Made by a program: the position numbers and the translations under genes
Part shown: positions 52,794 to 63,533 of the stretch, piece after piece
Position numbering within the stretch: position 1 is the first letter of the stretch
Layout: every line of letters begins with the position of its first letter
Notes under the pieces: model-generated
The model's input: the letters and a program-made list of their open reading frames with translations, nothing else
Told to the model about the DNA's origin: nothing
Databases searched by the model: none
Assembly: GCA_029168955.1 (NCBI GenBank)
Contig: JAPDOI010000185.1
Span: 1,226,001 to 1,290,000 of the forward strand
Direction: 5' to 3'
Length of the DNA: 64,000 bases
Source of the DNA: Aplectana chamaeleonis
Taxonomy: Eukaryota; Nematoda; Chromadorea; Rhabditida; Cosmocercidae

Positions 52794-53263
52794 AGGCAGC
52801 ATACACGCACGTAAACGTGGTTGAGATAACTACGGAAACAGAATACATAGTATGGCTCAGATTACAATGTCTACGCATTTTGAAGCATTGAAAACGACTC
52901 ACAATGCCGTTACACGAGTAAAAAGTTGGCTCCGCCTTGTGTTTCTCCACCCCATGTTTTTGCCGTCCCCATCCAGAACAGAGGTGCTGGGCCACTCCCA
53001 CCATCGTCGATGAATGTTGTTTACTTGCTTATTGTACCACCCACAAACGTCGCCGACGGTGGGAATGGCCCAGCACCTCTGTTTCGGAGGGGGAAGCCAA
53101 ATACAGGGGGCGGAGAAATAAAGGGGAGGGGCCAACTTGTTACTCGTGTGGCGCCATTGGGAGTCGTTTTTGACGATTCAAAATGCGTAGGCGTTGTAAT
53201 CTGAGCCATACTATTCTAATTCCGTAGTTATCTCAACCACGTTTACGAGCGTGTACGCTGCCT
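52794..53263. mobile_element. TTAA MITE, AGGCAGCATACACGC ends (train unit 1)
   Basis: The left end AGGCAGCATACACGCACG follows TTCA, a decayed TTAA. The right end GAGCGTGTACGCTGCCT precedes TTAA 53264-53267, shared with the next element. The two halves are partly palindromic. Confidence 0.85.
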
Positions 53264-53267
53264 TTAA

Positions 53268-53700
53268 AGGCACAGTACACCCTCAGATATGAATTTTGAG
53301 ATTTTCATGTAATTGTGTAGAAGACCCCTCCTGTATAACAAGTGCCAAATGCGAGATCTCAATTCCTCCAAATAAGCGAGATATAGGCGACCACCACAGG
53401 CCCGACCCCCTCCGCTCACCACCACAGACCCGACCCCCTAACAGATTTTCGAACTCGATAGCGGCTCGATGGATGGATGAATTCCAACAAGTCGTCGTTC
53501 TTCAGTCCATTGCCGGTCTATCTCCTGATCCTGGCTCGCCCATCAATTTTTCACCCTCAAAATCTTGGCATCTTTTAAGGGCCATAACTCTATTCATAGG
53601 GGGTCTTGGACGATTTCAGAGATACCACTGTGATCAGCGTGTGACTCTCTCCAAGATAAGCATGAAATCTGAAAATTGATTTTCTGGGTGTCCTGTGCCT
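53268..53700. mobile_element. TTAA MITE, AGGCACAGTACACCC ends (train unit 2)
   Basis: AGGCACAGTACACCCTC and GGGTGTCCTGTGCCT are the termini; single TTAA sites on each side are shared with units 1 and 3. Confidence 0.85.
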
Positions 53701-53704
53701 TTAA

Positions 53705-54190
53705 AGGCAGTGTTCACGATGAAAAAAGTTTTCGAAATTCCACTAGGATTGGGTAGTGGAGGGACACTCTGTAACGTTAACGTCGAAAGAACGCATGAAG
53801 ACGAGCCAGGAAGAGCCCCAAAAGAGCCCGAAGTCGCAACTTCGAGCGCATTGAAAACCCCAAAAGCGCATCACACGCCCACCGACGTGAAGAAATGAAT
53901 GCTCGAGATCATGAGATGAGCGATGATTTTCAATCATTAGCCCCATTTCTTCTCTTCATTCTCAGCTTCTCTCTTTACTCAGGTCAGCTCGCATAGATCG
54001 GCTGCAAAAGACGGAAGTTACAAGCCTCGGACAACTCGTCCACCATGTTTCCATAGCTCAATCTTTGAGGGACCATACCTGCGTTCACAGAAGGTCTTGT
54101 ATGATTTCAGAGACACCATTGGAATCAGCATGGGGCCGTTTTCAAGATAGGCGGAAAAACAGAAAACGATTTTCATCGTGAACACTGCCC
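53705..54190. mobile_element. TTAA MITE, AGGCAGTGTTCACGATG ends (train unit 3)
   Basis: AGGCAGTGTTCACGATGAAA and TTTCATCGTGAACACTGCCC are the termini, with TTAA at 53701-53704 and 54191-54194. Confidence 0.85.
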
Positions 54191-54194
54191 TTAA

Positions 54195-54630
54195 AGGCAC
54201 AGGACACCCGAAAAATGTTAAAGTCCAACCTCAGAATCGTTTTCCTGTTTTTTCGTCTATCTTGAAAACGGTCCCATTCTGATTCCAATGATGTCTTTGG
54301 AATCTTACAAGACGTCCGAGGCTTGTAACTCCCTTTTTTGCAACCGATGTATGCGAGCCGACCTGAATAAAGAGAGAGGCTGAGAATAAAGGGAAGAACG
54401 GGGTTATTGATAGGAAAACATCGCTCATCTCGCCACTGTTGAGTTCGAAAGATGGCAAAAGGGGCGTGCCAAAGTGGCTTTCCGGTGTGGGCGCCCCAGG
54501 GTGACTTCCTCCTATAACTCGCTTATTCGGAGGAATTGAGAGCTCGCACTTGGCAGGTGTTATACAGGGTGTGTCTACTTCACAATTAAATGGAAATGTC
54601 AGATTTCGTCACTGAGCTTGGACTGTGCCT
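54195..54630. mobile_element. TTAA MITE, AGGCACAG ends with a mixed core (train unit 4)
   Basis: AGGCACAGGACACCCG and TTGGACTGTGCCT are the termini. The left half of the core matches AGGCAGTG-family elements, and the right half matches AGGCACAG-family elements. Confidence 0.8.
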
Positions 54631-54634
54631 TTAA

Positions 54635-55112
54635 AGGCAGTGTCCACGATAAAATCAGTCGAGTTTTCACCAGAAATTGAGACGTCCGAGACCAATTTTG
54701 TCAAAAATGTTGAAAAGCGGTTAAGAACGAGCACAAAAGAATCCTATACGGCACTTAACTTGAATGTTTCGCTCACTCAACGCCCACTCATTTCAATTGC
54801 TACCGATCCGTACAAAACTGAAAAACCGACTTTAGGGAAACAACACTCATTCAGAAGGTTGTAATCCACTCCGTTCAACAAATCTTACTCTCATCGAGAA
54901 TCGGTTGCCTTTCCAAAATTGGTTTCTCAGTTGTACACTTTTATTGGTATCCGTTGAGGGAGTGGGCGTGGCGTGAACACTCAAGTTTAGGGCCGTATAA
55001 GGCTCTTTCGTGCTCGTTAATAGCCTTTTTTCAGCATTATTTATGCAGTGAGCCCCTGGATTTCCAATTTACGTTGAAAATCCGAAGACTTTTTTAATCT
55101 TGGACACTGCCT
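54635..55112. mobile_element. TTAA MITE, AGGCAGTGTCCACGAT ends (train unit 5)
   Basis: AGGCAGTGTCCACGAT starts after TTAA 54631-54634; TTGGACACTGCCT ends it, followed by a decayed TCAA. Confidence 0.75.
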
Positions 55113-55138
55113 TCAAGTCGCTGCAGTAATCACGGATA

Positions 55139-55392
55139 GGGTACGGCACGAGTTATGGACGAGGTCAATTTCGCTCAGACCCCCCCCCCTCTCCAGGAGC
55201 AAAATTTTGGCGATTCTTTCAGACCCCCCAGAAGCATTATTTGGTCAGTTTTCTGCTGTTGTAAGATTTGAAGAGGAGTAGTATGATCAAATTTCGCGTA
55301 AGAAACTGAATGTAAAGTGCATAATCCCATTCAGTACTGTCCACTTGGTGCTCAGACCCCCCCTGTGGACATCCACACTCTGCGCCGTACCC
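55139..55392. mobile_element. MITE with GGGTACGGC ends
   Basis: GGGTACGGCACGAG at the left faces CTGCGCCGTACCC at the right. Inside, CAGACCCCCC tracts occur three times. The target duplication is unclear. Confidence 0.6.
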
Positions 55393-55830
55393 TGATCACT
55401 GATTTGTACGACCCGTGATTTTACCCGAAAATTCGGAAATCTCACACACACAAAATGGATTGCCTCATCTGCAGAATGGCACTTTGAAAAGCTTATATTT
55501 TAAGGGTAAGCGAGATAGATTTGTTGAATTCGAATGCGGTGCACAAAAATTAACCGAATATGCGAATGAACTACAAAATAAAAATTCCTTAATCAATCGA
55601 ATATATTCGAATAAACCCTCAAACTCAAATTGCCGGTTGAAATAAATATTCGAATACTCGAATCTTTGAATTATTTGAAGAGTTGTTCGATTCGGCCCCG
55701 TCTAGTGAACACTGCCTCTTGTGCCTTTTGAACAGGCGCAGAACACCTAATTGTAAGAATAATTTCTTAGATTTTCGGTTAATTTTGGAGAGGATCACCC
55801 GTTGATAACAATGGTATCTTTGGAATCGTT
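55393..55830. other. AT-rich stretch with weak ATTCG-like sequence
   Basis: From 55550 to 55690 GAATATATTCGAATAAAC and similar words resemble the 42-bp arrays but without regular period. No gene. Confidence 0.4.
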
Positions 55831-55834
55831 AAAG

Positions 55835-57071
55835 GCACAGTTCAATTCATGGGCGAAATCTGAGATTTCCATATATTTGTCAAAAAGACCTACCCTATAT
55901 AACACCTGTCAAGCTCTCAATCCCTCCGAATAAGCGATATATGGGAGGAAGCCACTTTCGGGCGCTCACCTCGAGAAATCATATTGGCGCGCCCCTTTTG
56001 CAATCTTTAGGGCTTAACAGTGGCGAAATGAGTGAAGGTTTTCGATCAATATCCCCGTTTTTCCCTTCACTTTCAGCGTCTCTTTCCATGCAGGACCGCT
56101 CGCATACGTTGCAAGTGACGGAAGTTACAAGCATCGAACAACAAAATGCTTCTTTAGCTCAATCCTTGAGGGACCACAACTCCGTTCACAGGGGTCTTGC
56201 ACGATTCCAGGGGCATCATTGGACTCAGAGTCGGACCGTCTTCAAGATATGCATAAAAACAGAAAAACGATTTTCATCGAAAACGATTACTATGCCTTTA
56301 GGGGCTCTCAACAAACGGAGTTATGGTTTCTCAAAAGTGCCCCTATTTCATTGGCGATAATTTGGTGGACGAGTTCTCTCACGGAGTTTGTAGAGGTACA
56401 GGGACAGACGAGTGGTCGCCGAGCGTTAGGCCCGGATCATACTTCCAGCGACGAGCGACGCGAAGCAATGTTCACCATCAGTATGGACCGAGAATCGATA
56501 CGTCTGATATGCACTGTCGCCATCGTCGGTCGCGGGATGTATGATCCCGGCCTTAGACTTAACGAGGCGACAAAAATGTCTTTGAACATTATCGTCGCGG
56601 CTTCGCTTGCCGCTCGCTGGCAGATACGCACGGTTCGTCGCGGCGTCAAAACACTCTGCGGTGCCCTTTCGTCGTTCTTCACGTCGCGCTGGTCGCCCTC
56701 ATCGCCGAATGTGATCGAAATTGCACCACCCAGCGCTGTACATCGCTGCGAGCGACGCCGCGACTTGAACTCTGCAGACCCCTTCAGGCCTTTATTTTCC
56801 TTCCTTTCCAGTCGCTGCACGAGAGAGAACCGAGATGAAGAGGATCATGGAGAAGCCCGATTAAAAATCATCCATCCACCTAGCCGCCATCGAGTTCGAA
56901 AATTTAGAAAAGCGGCGTGGCCGAATGATTAAGGGGGTCGGGCCAGTGGTTGTCGCAAAGGTTCCGCTCATTCGAAGAAATAGAGATCTCGCACTTGGTA
57001 TGTGTTATATGTAGAGATCAAGATCTACTACACAATTGAAAACTTCAAAATTCGTGTCTGGAAGCGTGATG
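55835..57071. mobile_element. Large TTAA MITE, AGGCACAG ends
   Basis: AGGCACAGTTCAATTC follows TTAA near 55831. The right end GCGTGATGTGTCT precedes TTAA near 57072. The core contains the common GTAACTCC/GAAGTTACAAGC module and a nested Harbinger-like MITE. Long open frames here are by-products. Confidence 0.65.
56429..56552. mobile_element. 124-bp Harbinger-like MITE, GGCCCGGATCATAC ends
   Basis: GGCCCGGATCATACTTCC and GATGTATGATCCCGGCC are inverse ends flanked by TTA (56426-56428 and 56553-56555). Confidence 0.8.
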
Positions 57072-57315
57072 TGTCTTTAAGGAATAGTGAAAGCCATCAA
57101 CGTAATTTCAATACCTTCGTGTAGACCTTGGTGAGGTAATTCGATAAACATATTTTATCTTCGATAAATCCAAATTCGACGGAGGTATGGGAGGGAAGCG
57201 AAAAAAAAACCAGAAAACGCTTTTTTTGTGTTTTGCCAAGTTCGAGGGTGGGTATTGGAGGTAATATGTACATGCTTCATTAGCTGGATTCGCCAACGAT
57301 AAACCGATGGGTTAA

Positions 57316-57804
57316 AGGTAGGCAGTGTCCACGATAAAAACCATACCTGATTTTTTGGTGGCGATCGGCAGCTGCGGGGTCTAGCGCAACCCTAACGTTG
57401 GAAAAACTAAGAAAAACGAGCTCGGAACGGTCCCCTACGGCCCCAAAGTTGGACACCCGTCAGCTCGTCACACCCAGATGCACTTTCCACGCCCACCGAC
57501 GTGAACAAATGAATGCTCGAGATTGTGAGATGAGCGATGGTTTCCGATCAATAGTCCCGTTCTTCCCTCAATTCTCAACCTCTCTCTTTACTCAGGTCAG
57601 CTTGCATACATCGGCTGCAAAAGACGGAAGTTACAAGCCTCGGAAAACTCGTCCACCATGCTTCCCTAGCTCATTTTTTGAGGGACCATAACTCCGTTCC
57701 TAGAAGGTCTTGTACGATTCCAAAAACATCATTGGAATCAGCATGTGACCGTCTTCAAGATGAGCGGAAAAGCAGAAAAACGATTCCTATCGTGAACACT
57801 GCCT
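57316..57804. mobile_element. TTAA MITE, AGGCAGTGTCCACGAT ends
   Basis: A slightly expanded left end, AGGTAGGCAGTGTCCACGAT, follows TTAA 57312-57315. The right end ATCGTGAACACTGCCT precedes TTAA 57805-57808, shared with the next element. A 97-codon frame recurs in sister copies. Confidence 0.8.
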
Positions 57805-57808
57805 TTAA

Positions 57809-57947
57809 GAGGCGGGGTGATACTTAAGGATTTCGTGTACTTCTGGTGCATTTTTCTCAATTTCTACGTCATTTTAGTGCTACCCGGGGGCCACTTAATC
57901 AATATAGCAAATAATCTCAAATTTGAAGATTATCGTGAACACTGCCT
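57809..57947. mobile_element. Short TTAA MITE; uninterrupted counterpart of the RTE copy A site
   Basis: Bounded by TTAA on both sides. Read in reverse, 57883-57912 gives CTATATTGATTAAGTGGCCC, the unbroken counterpart of the site where RTE copy A sits (27423-27435 and 30691-30703). Confidence 0.8.
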
Positions 57948-57951
57948 TTAA

Positions 57952-58398
57952 AGGCAGTGTTCTCGATTAATCTCGTTCTCGAGATCTCGGTGAGAAACAC
58001 TGAGTTGGCAGGTGCTGTAGAGGATAGAGTCGAAGAAAGCAACGAAAACTGGCCAGAAATCAATAAAAGCGGCTTTGAAAGCTATCCCGGTGCGCCTACT
58101 TATCCCGGTCCGCCCCCATTCGGACGAGCTTGTGGCGCCGCACACGTTTGGATGGCAAATTGCCAAGCAACTCTGCCGCGTTTAGCATGATCGATTCGCA
58201 CAGATTTCGCGATTAGCGCGCGCTTGCCGAAATCAGCAGGGCCCATGATTCTCGTCCACGCCCTGAACTTTAGAAACCGTTATTTTAGCTTATTCTGGAC
58301 GTTTTTCTTTGCTGTTTCTTCACTATTAGTTACCTCACAACAGAACAATCCCAGTTTTGGATCGAACCCGAGTGCGATATTCATCGTGAACACTGCCT
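57952..58398. mobile_element. TTAA MITE, AGGCAGTGTTCTCGAT ends
   Basis: AGGCAGTGTTCTCGAT and CATCGTGAACACTGCCT between TTAA at 57948-57951 and 58399-58402; third unit of a run that shares boundary sites. Confidence 0.85.
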
Positions 58399-58408
58399 TT
58401 AACACAGA

Positions 58409-58860
58409 TTAAGCGTAAATCCCAAAGCTTAGCATCTTTATCACAACACTGGGGTCACTACCCATGGATTTATCTTTGATGAATCCGGCCACGGGCTGGA
58501 ACCCACGGGATGTTAACCACGCCAAATTCATGGTTGACGTAACCGCGCCAATCCTGCATTGCATGGAGTAAAGTGCACTCCCAAAGGGGGGATACTTCCC
58601 TAATCGGAGTGAATTTCCGGCCCGCAGTAGCGGCGAACACCACGCAAAACCGTGCTGGGACCACGAGGTCCGGGAGCGGCATTCGCCTAGGTGCGTGCTG
58701 CAACAGCGGTTGTCCGCAAATGCGAACCGGAAATTCTCTCCGACAAGGACAGTAACTTGTCCGCCTGTCACTCTCTTACCAGGAGAAATTTCGGTCTGGG
58801 CTCACTGAACACATTATGTTCCCAACTGGACATTTAATCGAGATTATAAATAAATTCAAC
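58409..58860. repeat. Foldback-like repeat; 120-codon frame on the minus strand
   Basis: GGAGTGAATTTCCGGCCCGC near 58605 faces GCGAACCGGAAATTCTCTCC near 58722, so the centre is an inverted repeat. The minus-strand frame 58771-58409 (with NLAWLTSRGFQPVAGFIKDK) reads like protein, but I cannot place it. The GTTGTCCGCAAATGCGAA block resembles 20095-20115. Confidence 0.45.
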
Positions 58861-58864
58861 ACAT

Positions 58865-59455
58865 AGGGAGATTTTAACATTCGTGGCATGTTGATCGATT
58901 GTACCGATGGATCAGAGTATTCAGTCCGACTGGCTAAGTGCGATGCGTGCGGCGGAAAGTCGCTGCGTTCACGTCATCGCTGGAGCGCCGCGTGCGTCGC
59001 ATTTAGCTAGTCCAATTGGTACGGCGCTCCTCCCTTTCTGTGAATTCGATCAATAAGTCTACATTCAACGTGTGAGGGATTGATAGCCACAGTCGTCGCC
59101 AACTTTGTGGCTCATCCCCATGAGGACTGAATGACGCCAATAACTGAATCCATTATATCTAACTGAAAAATACGGTAGTTATATGTATAGAAGTAGTACC
59201 AACACTAGCCAGTTAATGTCTCATATTTGGCCAAAACTTCGCTCGTTGGGTTTGTTGTAGGGATCAGATTATCAATTTTCGTGAAATTATATATCGCGTA
59301 CGATAGTTCGATCAGGATATTAGATTTGACAGACAGGTGTAGGTAAAGTTTCGACCAACTTGGAGATGCTAATCTGGAATTCTATCTACATTAGAATCTT
59401 ACTTAATATTCGAAAATTGAGAATGGGACCTCATTGTCAGATCCGTGTCCTGCAA
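58865..59455. other. Unassigned; small palindrome near 58925-59060
   Basis: GACTGGCTAAGTGCGATGCG faces GCGTCGCATTTAGCTAGTCC. Next to it GTGAATTCGATCAATAAG resembles the end of the MITE at 10573-10680. No gene. Confidence 0.45.
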
Positions 59456-59461
59456 TCGTAA

Positions 59462-59943
59462 AGACAGTGTTCACGATAAAATGTGTTTCAGTTTCCCCTA
59501 AGAATGGGTAGTGGAGGGGCACACTGTAACGTTGACGTCGAAAGAGCGCATGAAAACGAGTCAGGAAGAGCCCCAAAAGAGTCTGAAGTTGTCAGATTGA
59601 GCGCAAGGCAAATCCCAAAAGCGCGATGGCCGCCCTCCGACGTGAACAAATGAAAACTCGAGATCGTGAGTAGAGCGATGGTTTCCGATCAATAGCCCCG
59701 TTCTTCCCTTCATTCTCAACTTCTCTCTTTACTCAGGTCAGCTGGCATACATCGGCTGCAAAAGACGGAAGTTACAAGCCTCGGACAACTCGGCTACCAT
59801 GCTTCCCTAGCCCATCTTTTGAGGGGCCATAACTCCGTTCCCAGAAGGTCTTGTACGATTCCAGAGACATCATTGGGATCAGCATGGGACCGTTTTCAAG
59901 ATAGACGGAAAAAGAAAAACGATTTTTATTGCCAACACTGCCT
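59462..59943. mobile_element. TTAA MITE, AGACAGTGTTCACGAT left end
   Basis: The left end is one base off the family sequence and its TTAA is lost. The right end CCAACACTGCCT precedes TTAA 59944-59947. The core matches 57316-57804. Confidence 0.75.
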
Positions 59944-59949
59944 TTAAAA

Positions 59950-60720
59950 AGATACTTCATTACCCATTAGTCGAATATAATAGAAGTAGAATATGTGTTG
60001 GGTATGTGGTCGAAGAAATATTCTCGCGTTTGAGACACATTAGTGAACGGTCGGCGCAGAAATTGCAGTTACGATTGTCCTAGCAACCTTATATCAGACG
60101 GCCAGATTTCCTACTCTCTAGCGAGCAACGAGGCAACGATCCTCTGTCTTGTACAATGCTAAGAAATACATTCACTACAAAAAATACTCCCTCGATTGGT
60201 TTCCCTGTCCGGTCAACTTTTTCCTTCGGAGGATCTCAATCATGGTCACATTCTTTTCTGACAGGATGGGGTAACGCAACAACTGGTACAAGTCGATACC
60301 ATTTTACGGTTCCCCGTCGCATTCAATTAGGATCCTCATCCAAACTCTTCAAAAAAGTGTCCTCTTACATAGCAGTACAACATTTTTCGCATTCCTGTGA
60401 AATCTTCAAACTGTAAATTCGTATCACATGGGAAAATTTTTCCTATAGTTCATTAGGGGCTTAAAACAAGCAGTTTACTTTTCGAAAATGGAAGGTACCA
60501 GAGAATAGACAAGAAAATCGTTCCCAGTTTTCAAAAGGCGGCGCTCTGGCTAGCGAGAGGAGTGGCTTCGCAGATTGGTAACTCAGCTTTACTCGAGCAC
60601 GGTTTTTCCAATGCGGTTTCTGCGCTTCTACCCAAGACGATAAAAATTTGAAAACGAAAACAAAACCTGGAAAATACGTTACCTGACTGCCACCTTATCA
60701 AAGAACCGAGAGGAAACGCA
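59950..60720. other. No recognisable gene
   Basis: An 86-codon frame (60156-60416) reads like ordinary protein (SFGGSQSWSHSFLTGWGN) but has no family I know and no flanking support. Confidence 0.3.
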
Positions 60721-60728
60721 AAACTTAA

Positions 60729-61856
60729 AGGCAGTGGTCGCGACCATATATGCTTGTCTTCTTTTCCTCTCTAAACCATTTTCTGGGTCTCTAAGGAAAA
60801 ATCGCGAAAAAACCACTGTTTTGGGCCAAATTTGAAGCCTGAACTTCCTTGTCTTTTGATGGTGGACGAGCCCACTCCTTATCATCGACATCGATGACGT
60901 CTTATATCAAGAACATCAGCTGGCTTGAAATTGAATTTCAATCAATGAACATTGACTCATCTAGTCAAAAACGTTGACTGGAGTGCTTTCTTTCATTGCT
61001 CAACTGTTTTTATTAGGTAAAATTGCTTCTTCCTCTGAATGTCGATGATTTTTGACTGCTCGGCATGAGACTGCGATCTTCTTGGTCGGCGCTGGGCACG
61101 TGTCCACGAACTGGCATCTTTGGGCCCTAGAAACTCTAAGGGGTCGCTTATGCTCCCGCCGCGCCGCGGCGAGATGCAATACAGCCGTATCGATCAAGCG
61201 GCGCCGCCTCGCGGCGCCGCGAGGCGTTTAGAGTTTTTCTGCTCGAAATCCTCCAACGGCGCCGCACGCGGCCGCCGCCTGGTTGCTGCCGCGCCGCCCG
61301 GGGAGAGGAGGCGGCGCGGCGGCCGCGTGCGATCCTCTTTAACATCACATGCTTTTTTGCTGATATTTCATATACATTCTCAATTTGGTTCCTCTGATTG
61401 ATCGCTGAATTTTCTTCCGAGGTCCTGGAAGTTGTTTAGAGTATGCTGGGTTTAAAGTTCTTTTTTTTTTGCTCTAAAATAATTTTTCTATAGAAAAAAA
61501 ATTCTCAGAAGACTCTATCTGCTTTCGAGTGCGGTGTTATGATACAACAGATTATAAATGTTTCTTTTGCAGAAGAACTCACTCATTACAATCGACCTTG
61601 TGCTATCTCAGAGCTACTCCAGGTAGTGTTTAGCGTAATTCTGCGACTTCGCCGGGTCAGTTCGTCGCAGCTCGATTATACATAATAGTGACGCGATTTT
61701 CACGCGGTGCGCCGCTCCGCTCCGCGGCAGAAGTATAAACGACCCCTAATTCTAGCCCGTTTTTCACCGCTCTACCTTCCTAGTTTTTCAGCTGTTTTCG
61801 ATCTAAGCTGATTTTTGTAGTTTTTTCGATAACGTTTTTCATCGTGACCACTGCCT
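60729..61856. mobile_element. TTAA MITE, AGGCAGTGGTCGCGA ends, interrupted
   Basis: AGGCAGTGGTCGCGACC and ATCGTGACCACTGCCT between TTAA at 60725-60728 and 61857-61860. A Harbinger-like element sits inside. Confidence 0.8.
61140..61746. mobile_element. Harbinger-like element, GGGGTCGCTTATGC ends, TAA duplication
   Basis: GGGGTCGCTTATGCTCCCGC and GCGGCAGAAGTATAAACGAC(CCC) are inverse ends flanked by TAA (61137-61139 and 61747-61749). It is about 470 bp longer than the 136-bp sisters. The added core has a very GC-rich palindromic part (61200-61330) and an AT-rich part. Confidence 0.8.
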
Positions 61857-61860
61857 TTAA

Positions 61861-62345
61861 AGGCACCGTTCGCGATAGAAATCGCTTTTCTGTTTTTTCG
61901 TCTATCTTGAAACCGGTCCCATTCTGATTCCAATGATGTTCTTGGAATCGTACAAGACCTTTTAGGAACGGAGTTATGGTCCCTCAAAAATTGAGCTAAG
62001 GAAACATGGTGGACGAGTTGTCCGAGGCTTGTAACTTCCGTCTTTTGCGGCCGATGTAGGCGAGCTGACCTGAGTAAAGAGAGAAGTTGAGAATGAAGGG
62101 AAGAACGGGACTATTGATCGGAAACTATCGCTCATCTCACAATCTCGAGCATTCATTTATTTACGTCAGTGGGCGTGGAAAGTGCATCTGGGGGTGACGA
62201 GCTGACGGGTGTCCAACTTTGGGCCCGTAGGGGACCGTTCCGAGCTCATTTTTCTTAGTTTTTTCAACGCTAGGGTTTCGCTAGGCCCCGCAGCTGCCGA
62301 TCTCCACCAAAAAATCAAACATGGTTTTTATCGTGGACACTGCCT
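61861..62345. mobile_element. TTAA MITE, AGGCACCGTTCGCGAT ends
   Basis: AGGCACCGTTCGCGAT and TTATCGTGGACACTGCCT; the left TTAA is shared with the previous MITE and the right one is at 62346-62349. The core is inverted relative to 57316-57804. Confidence 0.85.
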
Positions 62346-62689
62346 TTAAGAGAAGACGTCCTATGCCTCTGCTTTTCGGTAAGGAGGGTTTTTCGATAAA
62401 ATTTCCGGAAATCAATCATGATCACATTTCTAATTTCAATCCAGTCATGCAAACTATTCGCAAAATTGGTTTGGTTTGAAAAAAAAAACTGATTTGGTTT
62501 TTACTGCACGTGCGCAAACCCGCGATTCCGAAATCAACGTTCTGAGAAGATTTCAGAAAGAGGTTCTTTTTTCATTAAAGAGAGCGTGAAATGTTGGAAT
62601 TACTACTCAAAAATGATTTAGAATGATTTGCTGGTTTTCGAGAAAATTTGAAGAAGCCGCAAAGTTATGGTGTTAACATCCATTTCTTT

Positions 62690-62850
62690 TTAGACGGCGT
62701 TAACAATCTTATTTGTACACCTAAAATTGAGCTAGGAAGCTCATTTTTGGACAGGAGGCAGGAAACGGGTGCAGGTCCTATTCCAATTTGAACTCGATGA
62801 CTTTATTTTGAAGGGTACCTCAGAATCGTGGGTTTACATACTAAATTAGC
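62690..62850. repeat. Dispersed repeat, inverse copy of 48575-48735
   Basis: Same words in inverse order and orientation as 48575-48735. Function unknown. Confidence 0.8.
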
Positions 62851-62881
62851 CGTGGAGCACGAAATCTGCATGGAGATGCTA

Positions 62882-63166
62882 AAGTGTGCCCGAATGCGAA
62901 TGGCGGCCCACGCGGCCGGCGTGCTCGGCAGGCGGCTGTCGCATGTGCCGCTCTCGGACGAGTGTTGGATTCGAACGGCGTTCATCCCCCCTCCCTCTCT
63001 ACAGAGCTGATTGATCGGCGCAGTGCTTGCTGCCAGCCGGTGCCGGCCCCGTTCGTAGTCGATGGCGGTGGGGACGTTTCGCATGCTCGTCCGAGAGCGG
63101 CGAACGCGACGGCCGCCTGCCAAGAACGCCGGCCGCATGGGCCGCCAATCTCATTCGGACACACCT
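62882..63166. mobile_element. TA-flanked foldback MITE, AAGTGTGCCCGAAT end
   Basis: AAGTGTGCCCGAATGCGAAT and ATTCGGACACACCT are imperfect inverse ends with TA at 62880-62881 and 63167-63168. The arms extend about 80 bp (GGCGGCC, CGGCCGGCGT and CTCTCGGACGAG blocks). GC-rich. Confidence 0.75.
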
Positions 63167-63199
63167 TACGGCTGTGGAGTAGACTATATCAAACGAATA

Positions 63200-63420
63200 A
63201 AATTTTTCGAATATTCGAATAAACGAATTATTCGAAAAATTGACTTCTCCGAATATTCGAATAAACGAATTATTCGATAATTGACTTCTCCGAATATTAG
63301 AATAAACGAAATATTCGAAAAATTGACTTCTCCGAATATTCGAGTAAACGATTTATTCGAAAATTTAACTCTTCCGAATAATCGAATTATTCGAATGATT
63401 CGAATACGAATAATTCGAAT
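63200..63420. repeat. 42-bp ATTCG-rich array, four units
   Basis: Phase points 63240, 63281, 63323 and 63365. Same unit as 37205-37440 and the same flanks. Confidence 0.9.
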
Positions 63421-63533
63421 ATCCAGCCAAAATCGCGAGTATTCCAATAAGAAGTATGGACCGAATACGCAAAATCGAACCCCCGTTCGCGGCACTAGCA
63501 ACTTCCTTGACCTTCTTTGTATAGAATTATATA

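Noticed and set aside
56219..56932. 237-codon frame 56219-56932
   Set aside because: It runs through a TTAA MITE and a nested Harbinger-like MITE, so it is an artefact of fused repeats.
60156..60416. 86-codon frame 60156-60416
   Set aside because: No family recognised, no splice context and no similarity to neighbours.
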